This document shows positions 7,724 through 14,148 of a stretch of DNA of 21,908 nucleotides, in pieces. Below the pieces are notes generated by a model. It did not search any database and had not been told where the DNA came from. It was given only the letters and a program-made list of their open reading frames with translations. The stretch lies in contig CAZMZD010000020.1 of NCBI GenBank assembly GCA_964570895.1, positions 1 to 21,908 of the forward strand, read 5' to 3'. A program made the position numbers and the translations under genes. How positions within the stretch are numbered: the stretch's first letter is position 1; every line of letters begins with the position of its first letter. This stretch comes from RGIG1918 sp964570895 (lineage in GTDB: Bacteria > Cyanobacteriota > Vampirovibrionia > Gastranaerophilales > Gastranaerophilaceae).

Positions 7724-8364
7724 CAGTTAAAACTCTCCACAAGCCCTTTAACAATCAAGCTCCAACCGTCTACCGCAATAAATATAAGCAATTTAAACGG
7801 CAGCGAAATAATGGTCGGAGAAAGCATAAACATACCAAGTGCCAGCAAAATGTTCGCGACGACAAGGTCAAGCACGATAAACGGTATGTATATTATAAAA
7901 CCTATTTCAAAAGCAGTTTTTAATTCCCCAATAATAAAAGCAGGAGCAACTTCCCATAAAGTCAACTCTTCAGGGGTGTTTGGGGGTTCTTTGCGCACTT
8001 TTTCAACAAAAAATGCAAGGTCAGCTTCCCTTGTGTTTTTGAGCATAAATTCCTTTAGAGGCTTAGAGCCTTCTTGAATTGCAAGCACCATATCCCCATT
8101 TTTTTGATATGGCACAGAAGCCGCTTGATACATCTGGTCAAACACGGGCGCCATAGAATAAAATGTGAGAATTATAGAAAGCCCAATTAAAACCATCGCA
8201 GGAGGCACTGTTTGAGTACCAATCGCAGTTTTGAACATGCTAAAAACTATCACATACCTTAAAAACGGCGTTAAACACACAAAAACAAAAGGTATGAGGC
8301 TGAATGTAGCCATTACAATCAACAATTGAAGAACAGGATTTAAATCTTTTAAAACTGTTTCCAT
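7723..8364 (-). CDS. fliP: Flagellar export gate protein FliP
   Basis: 213 aa. FliP forms the pentameric core of the FliPQR export gate in the inner membrane. Strong family blocks are PFLRYVIVFSMFKTAIGTQ near the N-terminus, then PPAMVLIGLSIILTF, and near the C-terminus LGMFMLSPTIISLPFK followed by VDGWSLIVKGL. It lacks the cleaved signal sequence found on enterobacterial FliP, so it is shorter than that form. The ATG follows GAGGAA, which overlaps the end of fliO; the stop overlaps the fliQ start. It sits in the conserved order N-O-P-Q. Confidence 0.93.
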   Translation of the reverse strand: METVLKDLNPVLQLLIVMATFSLIPFVFVCLTPFLRYVIVFSMFKTAIGTQTVPPAMVLIGLSIILTFYSMAPVFDQMYQAASVPYQKNGDMVLAIQEGSKPLKEFMLKNTREADLAFFVEKVRKEPPNTPEELTLWEVAPAFIIGELKTAFEIGFIIYIPFIVLDLVVANILLALGMFMLSPTIISLPFKLLIFIAVDGWSLIVKGLVESFN

Positions 8365-8365
8365 A

Positions 8366-8755
8366 TTATTCCTCGCCCTCAGTGTCTTTAGATAATTTAT
8401 TTAAAAGTTTATGCATTGAAAAACTTTCGCCTGTTGTATATTCTGCAATATTTTCAGAATTTTGCGATTTTGTTTGTTTTGTGTCTTTAAAATCAGCGAT
8501 TTTTTCGTCGTCTTCTAATTTTGCAAGAAAAGTTGTTTTATCGATATCTGAAGCAATTAAAAACCTTTCATTTTTAATTCTTATAACATAAAGCGTTTTT
8601 CTTGGGTTTAAACTCAAAGATTCTTCAATTATTATGGAACTTTTTTTGTTTTTCGGTCCAAAATTTAAAGAATTTTTCCACACGATGAACGCAATGAAAA
8701 TAACGCCAATCATTGCAAGAGTGTAAACAGCAAATGTTATAAGGTATTTAAGCAT
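8366..8755 (-). CDS. fliO: FliO-like flagellar export gate assembly protein
   Basis: 129 aa with a single N-terminal membrane helix (about 5-27) and a small cytoplasmic domain. The domain carries the FliO-type pattern of a beta-rich stretch: IEESLSLNPRKTLYVIRI then ERFLIASDIDKTTFLAKL. FliO is poorly conserved and helps FliP assemble into its ring. The call rests on this pattern plus position directly between the switch protein and fliP (one-base gap to fliP, two to the upstream gene). The C-terminal 40 residues are polar and probably disordered. Confidence 0.78.
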   Translation of the reverse strand: MLKYLITFAVYTLAMIGVIFIAFIVWKNSLNFGPKNKKSSIIIEESLSLNPRKTLYVIRIKNERFLIASDIDKTTFLAKLEDDEKIADFKDTKQTKSQNSENIAEYTTGESFSMHKLLNKLSKDTEGEE

Positions 8756-8757
8756 TA

Positions 8758-9888
8758 TTAGTGCCCTTCATCGTCAAAATCAGAGTAGTCAAAATCTTCT
8801 TCGGCGCTTTGGTTCGCTTCAGCTTTAGGCGCCGCTTCAGGTGCCTGTTTTGCTGCTTGTGGCGCACTTTGAGAAGGTTCAGAGATAATTTCCGTTAATC
8901 TTACGCCGTATCTATCATTTATAATTACCAAATCGCCTTTGGCAACAACTTTATCTTCAACAAGTAAAGAAATTTTGTCGTTAAAAGCGTCTGCAAGGTC
9001 AATCACCATGCCTGTTGTCATCTGTTTCAGCTCGCCAAGTGACATTTTAACTTTATCAAACTCTGCTGAAACTTCAATTTGAATGTCATCCCACATATTT
9101 TTATCGCTCATTATTTCGCCCCCAACATCATTTTCATCTTCATCCAAATCCAGCATAATCGAAGGATCCGGATTAACTTTAAATTCGTATGAAAAATCGC
9201 CATTAACAATGTGCATTTTGTTAATCTGACTTTTTTCCAAAAGAATAATATCATCAACATCTAAAGCTTTAATTTCATTCAGCATTAACCTTGTGCTGCC
9301 CGCTTTAACTTTCATATAACTTGTGATTGTGTTACTTGCAATATCTTCATTTCGAGTAACTGTAACAGGTTCAGGCTCAAGGAAAACAGCAGGAATAGAA
9401 ATTGCAAACTTAGTTAAAATTTGTTTTTCATTCATTAAAGCAAATGTTATGTTATAAATTTCTTCGCTTTTTAATTCTCTTTTTTGAATATTATGAGGCG
9501 AGCGCAAAATTTTAATAATCTCGCCATTTAGTGAATTTACAAAATGTTCTATAAGATAAACTTCAAAATCAGTAAGGTTTGAAATTTGAAATTTATTTTT
9601 CACACCCAAAGAACCTTCAAGAATGATTTTAACTAAGCCTGAATTTAGCCTGTAAATTATGTTTTTTGTTAAATGTGGCACGGGTTTTGCAAAATATGTT
9701 TCGCCTGAAGAAATTTTATCTTGCTTTATATTTTGATTATTTGTAATTGAAAAAAGCTTAATTTCAAAGGTTTGCTCCCAAAAATCTTGAAAAAATTCTT
9801 GAACAAGCGAAGTAAACTTTTGCTCAAACCAATAAAAATATGAGCAAGTTCTATTCTGTTTATTTACCTTTTCCAAAATTTTAGGCAC
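8758..9888 (-). CDS. fliN: FliM/FliN-like switch protein with two SpoA domains
   Basis: 376 aa, beginning with GTG at 9888 after AGGGA. Two SpoA (FliN/FliM C-terminal) domains are visible. The first, about 190-240, runs from the YMKVKAGSTRLML block to the KVNPD block. The second, 268-336, is a classical FliN domain ending VVAKGDLVIINDRYGVRLTEI. The N-terminal 170 residues resemble the middle region of FliM/SctQ only in position. No EIDALL-type CheY-binding peptide is seen at the N-terminus. The C-terminus is an Ala/Pro then acidic tail. Such tandem SpoA proteins form the cytoplasmic C-ring or sorting platform. First gene of the fli operon here; FliM-N fusion or SctQ-like is the main ambiguity. 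Confidence 0.82.
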   Translation of the reverse strand: MPKILEKVNKQNRTCSYFYWFEQKFTSLVQEFFQDFWEQTFEIKLFSITNNQNIKQDKISSGETYFAKPVPHLTKNIIYRLNSGLVKIILEGSLGVKNKFQISNLTDFEVYLIEHFVNSLNGEIIKILRSPHNIQKRELKSEEIYNITFALMNEKQILTKFAISIPAVFLEPEPVTVTRNEDIASNTITSYMKVKAGSTRLMLNEIKALDVDDIILLEKSQINKMHIVNGDFSYEFKVNPDPSIMLDLDEDENDVGGEIMSDKNMWDDIQIEVSAEFDKVKMSLGELKQMTTGMVIDLADAFNDKISLLVEDKVVAKGDLVIINDRYGVRLTEIISEPSQSAPQAAKQAPEAAPKAEANQSAEEDFDYSDFDDEGH

Positions 9889-9920
9889 AAAAATCCCTAC
9901 TATAACTCTAATTTAATAAA

Positions 9921-9950
9921 ATTATATTATATGTAAACGGCTAAAGGCAA
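9921..9950 (-). promoter_or_regulatory. Promoter candidate of the fliN-O-P-Q operon
   Basis: On the minus strand TTGCCT (9945-9950) is followed after 18 bases by TATAAT (9921-9926); a second overlapping TATAAT lies at 9926-9931. The -35 matches at four of six positions. It is about 33 bases upstream of the GTG start. Confidence 0.5.
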
Positions 9951-9954
9951 GAAA

Positions 9955-10200
9955 TACACATAAATTAACACGAGCGAAGTTAAAATCGTAGTGCGACTGC
10001 ACTAGATTTTGACGAGCGGATTTTCGGTAGGGCGGAGCGTGCGAAAGCAGGAGCGTTGGCAACGCCAAAAGCGGATTTTCTGACAGGCGAAGCCCTGTAA
10101 AGCGAAAGCCGCAATTGCGACAGCGGTAGCAAAGTGATGACAGGCTTGAGCGATTAAGGAAATCCAAGACAGCTCATTTTCGTAAGCAAGCGAGCAAGCC
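9955..10200. repeat. GC-richer structured non-coding block
   Basis: This part of a 508-base gap without a convincing gene is visibly richer in G+C than its surroundings and full of small hairpins. Examples are AAAATC-g-TAGTGC/GCACTA-GATTTT at 9982-10010, GCGTTG/CAACGC near 10050, and ACAGGC/GCCCTGT near 10081-10099. The minus-strand reading frames crossing it are low-quality and follow the palindromes. It joins directly onto the inverted repeat copy at 10199-10292. It may be the body of a repeat element or a structured RNA. Confidence 0.45.
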
Positions 10201-10292
10201 CGTAAGAGCAAATAGCTCTATGGAGTGAAAAAATCTTTGAAAAAGATTTTGAAACGGAATACTAGAGCTATGCATGCCCGAAAATCCAAGAC
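10199..10292 (-). repeat. Long intergenic repeat, inverted partial copy
   Basis: The reverse complement of this stretch matches 13968-14060 at roughly 88-90 percent by eye, from GTCTTGGATTTT through the CCGTTT, the AAAATCTTT hairpin and CTCCATAGAGCTATTTGCTCTT. It is in opposite orientation to copies at 1 and 14003, so 10292-13968 is bracketed by inverted repeats. Confidence 0.8.
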
Positions 10293-10326
10293 AGCGAGTC
10301 TGCAGGATGTGAGAGTTAGCACAGGC

Positions 10327-10394
10327 TGTAGGTCAGGCACTGCCTGACAAACTAAAACAAAATGATTGTGCGGTGCGTATAAACGCACCCTACA
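10327..10394. repeat. Two REP-like palindromes, opposite orientation
   Basis: 10327-10352: TGTAGG then TCAGGCACTGCCTGA (plus strand). 10372-10394: TGTAGGGTGCGTTTATACGCACC (minus strand). They sit immediately beyond the stop of the nuclease gene. Confidence 0.75.
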
Positions 10395-10396
10395 GC

Positions 10397-11149
10397 CTAT
10401 TCAGCTTGAACCCGCAAAAGTTCGTATGGGATTTTATTTTTTATTAAAAATTCGCCCCATTTCATCTGCGCTGGTTTTAAGGTTTCGCTTTTGCGTTTCA
10501 CTTCAACAAAAATCATTTCTTTGTTATTCCAAATAATGTAATCCGGCGCACCAACGGGGTTTTTGTCGTCCATCTTTAAAATATATTTCATTATTTTGTA
10601 AAAAGTTTTATAATCAACGCGCGTTAAAAATTCTTGAACAACGGGAGATTTGAAATATTCTGTCGGGTTTTTATATCCTTCAATTTCCCATTCATCTAGC
10701 CACCTGATGTATGAGCTTTTTTCGTGTTTTGCAATTTGTGCATTGATAAATGTTTGAATGTTTGCGCATTTGATTAATTTTAATTTTTTGTTTAATTCTT
10801 CTTGCGCAATGTCATTTTTTTCTTTATCAAAAAACTTGTCTTTTGGCTCTTCATTTAATGTTTGAGGATATAATTCATCTAAAAATGCAAGCACAAACAT
10901 TCCTTTCCAAAAAGAATATTCTGCCCGCATAACTTTATAACCGCCATTTTTATAATATTCTCTTGCAACTTGCTCTGTTGAACATTTTTTGCCATTTGCG
11001 CAATAAAAATAATTTTTGCCAAGCTCTCCTGTTGCAGGAGCAGTGATTTTAGTAGTATTTTCAATGATTTTATGAGGCAAAATTTGCTCTGCATGCGCGC
11101 AATATAGAGAACAAATTAAAGCAAAAATGATTAACAAAATATTTTTCAT
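10397..11149 (-). CDS. Exported FAN1-type VRR-NUC nuclease
   Basis: 250 aa. Residues 1-20 are a Sec signal peptide (hydrophobic core, ending CAHA). The rest resembles the nuclease module of FAN1: RAEYSFWKGMFVLAFLDEL (75-93) aligns with the FAN1 block that carries its first catalytic glutamate (here E77). The VRR-NUC core is GAPDYIIW (D203), FVEVKRK (E216, K218) and LKPAQMKWGEFL (Q228). All four acid/lysine positions of the PD-(D/E)XK site are kept. The long N-terminal part of normal bacterial FAN1 (over 500 aa) is missing. A cysteine pair C50/C56 could form a disulfide after export. Family FAN1 enzymes are structure-specific 5' flap nucleases/exonucleases in the cytoplasm or nucleus; an exported mini-version suggests action on extracellular or periplasmic DNA (inference). 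Single gene between repeat clusters. Confidence 0.75.
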   Translation of the reverse strand: MKNILLIIFALICSLYCAHAEQILPHKIIENTTKITAPATGELGKNYFYCANGKKCSTEQVAREYYKNGGYKVMRAEYSFWKGMFVLAFLDELYPQTLNEEPKDKFFDKEKNDIAQEELNKKLKLIKCANIQTFINAQIAKHEKSSYIRWLDEWEIEGYKNPTEYFKSPVVQEFLTRVDYKTFYKIMKYILKMDDKNPVGAPDYIIWNNKEMIFVEVKRKSETLKPAQMKWGEFLIKNKIPYELLRVQAE

Positions 11150-11244
11150 ATTCCAATTATACTTACTAAACGTCCGCTAAATCAATTTTTTTAATATAAC
11201 AACGGCAGTTGGGATGTATATCATCTGGGACATCTTCCAAGTTC

Positions 11245-11434
11245 GTAGGGTGCGTTTATATGCACCTTATTTATGACAAACACGTAGGTTGGGCATACTT
11301 GCCCAACAATCTAAGGCTGTAGAACGCAGGTTGGGCTTTCAGCCCAATAGCACTAAATAATTGACAACTCGTAGGTCAGGCAATGCCTGACAAATCGTAA
11401 TTTTAGCCCGTTGGTTGGGGTTTCTACCCCAACA
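11245..11434 (+). repeat. Cluster of five REP-like palindromes, four stem families
   Basis: All are on the plus strand: 11245-11266 GTAGGGTGCG...TGCACC; 11284-11307 GTAGGTTGGGCA...TGCCCAAC; 11325-11347 GCAGGTTGGGCTTTCAGCCCAA; 11371-11394 GTAGGTCAGGCA...TGCCTGACAAA; 11410-11434 TTGGTTGGGGTTTCTACCCCAAC. The heads are similar while the stems differ. The whole 426-base gap 11150-11575 shows no gene beyond these and the start region of the LuxR-type gene. Confidence 0.8.
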
Positions 11435-11575
11435 ACAAATTTTGCTGCCACATTTGTACATAAATTTAGCATTTTGTAATAAAGCATAAAAAATAGCCCA
11501 CATGGGTAATATCTTTTTGTCTAATTATTATCTATCATATTTTTATAATTATTATTTGAAAAGGAAGCATGAAGA

Positions 11576-11971
11576 TTGAAACAAACAACCCCCATTTTAA
11601 AAGAAACTAAAGTTATTAAAAACAAAGAAAAAGAAACAAAAACCGGAGAAATAAAAGCAACAAAAACAAAATCTGCAAAAGCAACTACACCAAAGAAAAC
11701 AAAATTAACAATCACAAAAACTGTAAAACCTGATAACCTTGAATTTTTATCAGAAAATATATCTTCTGAAATAAAGAATCAATTTACAGAGAGAGAAATA
11801 GAAATTTTAAAATATCTTGTTCAAGGTAAAAGTGATACAGAAATTGCAAAAGAACTTATTGTAAGTGTTCATACTGTAAAAGCACATGTTTGTTCCATAT
11901 TACAAAAACTATGTGTTGATGACAGAGTGCAAGCAGCAGTGAAGGCGATAAGGGAGAATTTGGTGTCTTAG
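11576..11971 (+). CDS. Orphan LuxR/GerE-type DNA-binding protein, start probably frameshifted
   Basis: 131 aa from a TTG at 11576. The C-terminal half is a LuxR-family helix-turn-helix: FTEREIEILKYLVQGKSDTE (69-88), then IAKELIVSVHTVKAHVCSIL. This is the NarL/GerE fold, and no receiver or ligand domain precedes it. Residues 8-52 are Lys/Thr/Glu-rich and look disordered. The best ribosome binding site (AAGGAAG, 11561-11567) is followed by an ATG at 11569 in another frame, giving MKIETNNPHFK before a stop. That opening matches the MKI...FK peptide of other proteins here, and a one-base change in the C or A run near 11590-11602 would join it to this frame. So either TTG is used, or the gene is frameshifted or phase-variable. 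Confidence 0.78.
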   Translation: MKQTTPILKETKVIKNKEKETKTGEIKATKTKSAKATTPKKTKLTITKTVKPDNLEFLSENISSEIKNQFTEREIEILKYLVQGKSDTEIAKELIVSVHTVKAHVCSILQKLCVDDRVQAAVKAIRENLVS

Positions 11972-11978
11972 CAAATAA

Positions 11979-12001
11979 GGTGCGTATAAACGCACACTAC
12001 A
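11979..12001 (-). repeat. REP-like palindrome
   Basis: Minus strand TGTAGTGTGCGTTTATACGCACC, a GTAG-headed member of the GGTGCGT family, eight bases after the stop of the LuxR-type gene. Confidence 0.7.
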
Positions 12002-12050
12002 ACTGACCCACGAGTTACAAACTTTAGTGACAATACAATACAACAAAATA

Positions 12051-12152
12051 GTCATCCTGAAAGCATAGAAAATAAGGCAAAGCCGTAATTTTCAAGCTGT
12101 TCAGGATCTTGCCAATTGTGCGACATTACAACAATTAATGTCATACCGCCCA
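12051..12152 (-). repeat. GATCCTGAA hairpin repeat, left copy
   Basis: 12051-12110 folds on itself: ATCCTGAA...TTCAGGAT at the ends, then AGC/GCT, GAAAAT/ATTTTC and GGC/GCC inwards. The reverse complement matches 13819-13878 over 60 bases with four or five differences. The adjoining part to 12152 (minus strand, ATGACATTAATTGTTGT to CAATTGGC) is also found at 21713-21752. It lies between the LuxR-type gene and the XRE gene. Confidence 0.8.
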
Positions 12153-12176
12153 GCAAGTATATTCAACTTACGAACT

Positions 12177-12872
12177 TCATTCATATTTATAATTTTCTGA
12201 TTCTTCTGTTCTTTTATTTGCCCATTCATTTAACTCTTTAGTATCTATGGTTTTAACAATTCTATTTCTCTTAAAATCTTTGGCTTTTTCTTTTAATTCA
12301 AATAATAATTTTTCAATATCCAAACGCAAAATCGAATTAATTTCATCTAGGGTAAATTGGTAATTTCCTAATTCGCTGCAAACGGATAAATATTTGGCAT
12401 TTTTATACTCATTTTTGTTCCAATCTTTAATCAAAAAATGAGTTGGCCTTGCAAATAAAAAGCGGTCAAGTCTTTCCATTTTTGGCGAATTAAGATTTTC
12501 TATTAAAAAGTTTATCACTTGTATATAGTTATAATCTTTTTTATTATTATCGGTATGATAATAGTGTAATCTTTCTATAGCTTTGTCGGATAATCCAAGA
12601 GTGGTGCCGATATTATAGGTATTGTGATATTTGTTATCACTTAAACCTAAAAGATATTCCATAGTTACGTTGAAAAATTTAGCATAAGATACTAGTTCGG
12701 TTATTGAAATGTATTTTTCGCCTGTTTCCAAATTTGAAATTTGTGTTTTTGTTATACCCAAATCTTTAGCTAATTTATCTTGTGTATATGTTTTTAAATT
12801 ATTTGTTTCGATAGATTCTCTTAATTTTCGATATCTTTTCCCTAACTGTTTTTTTGTTAATAAAGGTTTCAT
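12177..12872 (-). CDS. XRE-family (HTH_3) transcriptional regulator, phage-repressor-like
   Basis: 231 aa. An N-terminal helix-turn-helix of the Cro/CI class spans about 10-76: LGKRYRKLRES, then TQDKLAKDLGITKTQISNLE as recognition region, then NVTMEYLLGLSD. The C-terminal 150 residues are helical and charged, with no peptidase S24 motif, so it does not look like a self-cleaving CI/LexA repressor. The ATG at 12872 follows AAAGGAACG. It is transcribed away from two small genes at 13017 and 13347 across a 144-base gap, the classical arrangement of a repressor controlling itself and the divergent operon. Likely ligand or inducer unknown. Confidence 0.88.
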   Translation of the reverse strand: MKPLLTKKQLGKRYRKLRESIETNNLKTYTQDKLAKDLGITKTQISNLETGEKYISITELVSYAKFFNVTMEYLLGLSDNKYHNTYNIGTTLGLSDKAIERLHYYHTDNNKKDYNYIQVINFLIENLNSPKMERLDRFLFARPTHFLIKDWNKNEYKNAKYLSVCSELGNYQFTLDEINSILRLDIEKLLFELKEKAKDFKRNRIVKTIDTKELNEWANKRTEESENYKYE

Positions 12873-12883
12873 TTTCGTTCCTT

Positions 12884-12944
12884 TTGTTAGCGATTTGCTA
12901 TTTTATTTAATATTATCTCATATTTGTTAATAAATAGCATATTT
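12884..12944. promoter_or_regulatory. Candidate operators in the XRE divergent region
   Basis: Two similar sites begin with TTGTTA exactly 40 bases apart: TTGTTAGCGATTTGCTATTT at 12884 and TTGTTAATAAATAGCATATT at 12924. The first contains the inverted repeat TAGC-N5-GCTA. The spacing, about four helical turns, would put bound repressors on one face of the DNA. A good ribosome binding site (AGAAAGGA, 13003-13010) serves the plus-strand gene. The sites are inferred from pattern only. Confidence 0.4.
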
Positions 12945-13016
12945 TTCACTAATAATCAAGAACTCTAGCTATTATGAATATATTAATATTAAATCTTTAA
13001 TAAGAAAGGAAATAAA

Positions 13017-13340
13017 ATGGCAAAACAAAAAGCAAGCGAGCAAAATATGATATTTAAAATGCCTTACCCTACAAAAAATCCACAAAGAAAAGCATATACA
13101 ACAGGCAACAAAAATATTGTTATGACTATTTTTAAAACCAGCCTTGCGCGTTTATATTTTTTTGGCAGAAACACGCACGTCAAAGCAGATGCACCAAAAA
13201 TTATACCTAAAATTGAAGATTTAATATCTAAAAAAGCATTTGCAATCAAAAAAGTAAGTAAAAGTATAATTAATACTTTCAACAATACTGAAAAAATTTT
13301 TAATGTTGATACAAAATACTTAACCACGAGAGGAGTATAG
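13017..13340 (+). CDS. Small basic protein of unknown function, first gene under XRE control
   Basis: 107 aa, very basic (about a quarter Lys/Arg), no signal peptide, with one mildly hydrophobic stretch (IVMTIFKTSLARLYFF, about 38-53). No family recognised. The ATG follows a good ribosome binding site, AGAAAGGA, and the gene is six bases upstream of the next one, so they form an operon. The opposite strand holds a hydrophobic open frame (13064-13408), but that starts with TTG inside the next gene and has no ribosome binding site; I prefer this strand. A role as DNA- or membrane-binding partner of the next protein is conceivable but unproven. Confidence 0.6.
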   Translation: MAKQKASEQNMIFKMPYPTKNPQRKAYTTGNKNIVMTIFKTSLARLYFFGRNTHVKADAPKIIPKIEDLISKKAFAIKKVSKSIINTFNNTEKIFNVDTKYLTTRGV

Positions 13341-13346
13341 CACATT

Positions 13347-13760
13347 ATGAATAATAAAAGCAATGAACAAAAACTTGTGGAAATGCTATTAAATTCTACA
13401 AAAAACAATTTTAATAAATCGGAATTTGGGCAATATTACAATAATCAATTATTGCCATCATTGGCTAATTATAATAGAGCCGACACTGTCAATATGAATG
13501 AGCAAGAGATGAATCAATTTAGGCATATTGCAGGTACTAAACAAGCATTATGCGATTTAAATTGGGGAAGAGGCTTATTTTATTCACTTGGGAAAGAGGT
13601 GAAAGATACTTTTATGGGGTATTCGCTTGAAGACACTTTATTTGATTTAAAAAATGACCTAAGGGCCTATAAGCTACATCTTCAGCAACCAGGCCTAAGG
13701 GACAAAACGTTATATGATTTTGTATTTAATAAGTATATTGAGCCTAAAAGAAAGAAATGA
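13347..13760 (+). CDS. Hypothetical protein, second gene of the XRE-linked cassette
   Basis: 137 aa, soluble, no signal peptide. A notable central segment is MNQFRHIAGTKQALCDLNWG, followed by SLGKEVKDTFMGYSLEDTLF and DLKNDLRAYKL. The combination RHxxG ... GKExxD ... DLxND is reminiscent of short bacterial domains of the 'RH...E...DxxNN' type found in effector-like or polymorphic-toxin proteins. That resemblance is from memory of pattern only and may be fortuitous. The start follows GAGAGGAG at about 13328-13335. It is co-transcribed with the gene at 13017 and ends shortly before the right-hand hairpin repeat. Confidence 0.65.
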   Translation: MNNKSNEQKLVEMLLNSTKNNFNKSEFGQYYNNQLLPSLANYNRADTVNMNEQEMNQFRHIAGTKQALCDLNWGRGLFYSLGKEVKDTFMGYSLEDTLFDLKNDLRAYKLHLQQPGLRDKTLYDFVFNKYIEPKRKK

Positions 13761-13818
13761 AAAACATAATAAAAAGTGAACAAAATGTAAAATATTGTGC
13801 CAAGTTGCATTGGTTAGT

Positions 13819-13878
13819 AAGATCCTGAACAGCTTGAAAATTACGGCTTATCCTCATTTTCTACGCTTTCAGGATGAC
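13819..13878 (+). repeat. GATCCTGAA hairpin repeat, right copy (inverted relative to 12051)
   Basis: AAGATCCTGAACAGCTTGAA through TTCAGGATGAC. It is the reverse complement of 12051-12110 at roughly 92 percent by eye. Together the two copies bracket the XRE gene and the two-gene operon (about 1.8 kb). The inner GGC/GCC pair is partly disrupted but the outer stem is kept. Confidence 0.8.
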
Positions 13879-13894
13879 AGGTTAAAATCATATT

Positions 13895-13918
13895 GTTGGG
13901 CAGGTATGCCCAACCTAC
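13895..13918 (-). repeat. REP-like palindrome
   Basis: Minus strand GTAGGTTGGGCATACCTGCCCAAC, a GTAG-headed member of the TTGGGCA family. Confidence 0.7.
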
Positions 13919-13967
13919 GAACTCAATAATTAATGCCAAACCTCTTGGCTTATAAGATGCTGAAACC

Positions 13968-14148
13968 GTCTTGGATTTTTGGGTACGCATAGCTCTAGCA
14001 TTCCGTTTTAAAATCTTTTTTCAAAGATTTTTCCACTCCATAGAGCTATTTGCTCTTGCGGGCTACACTCCGTATCCGCCCTACCAAAAATCCGCAGTTC
14101 AGCATGACGCCTTTTGTTTTTATTTGTCAGGCAGTGCCTGACCTACAG
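13968..14148 (+). repeat. Long intergenic repeat, copy B
   Basis: 14003-14148 matches 1-146, with 126 identical bases from 14023. 13968-14060 also matches the inverted copy at 10199-10292, so here the unit extends further left, to GTCTTGGATTTT. The gap 13761-14278 (518 bases) contains only repeats; I see no gene in it. Confidence 0.85.

Noticed and set aside
9922..10211. Overlapping minus-strand frames in the GC-richer block
   Set aside because: Starts are unsupported, composition follows the hairpins, and two frames are open at once, which is expected for repeat DNA rather than for a coding gene.
11245..11434. Regularly spaced palindromes considered as a CRISPR array
   Set aside because: The repeats are not identical to each other, spacing varies, they are scattered singly elsewhere in the window, and no cas gene is present.
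12177..12872. XRE gene as part of an intact prophage
   Set aside because: No integrase, terminase, portal or capsid gene is found; only the repressor-like gene and two small unknown genes are present.
13064..13408. Minus-strand hydrophobic frame (114 aa) that looks like a four-helix membrane protein
   Set aside because: It starts with TTG inside the gene at 13347, has no ribosome binding site, and is antisense to a plus-strand gene that has an excellent one. Lys/Asn-rich AT codons read backwards give Phe/Leu/Ile-rich frames.
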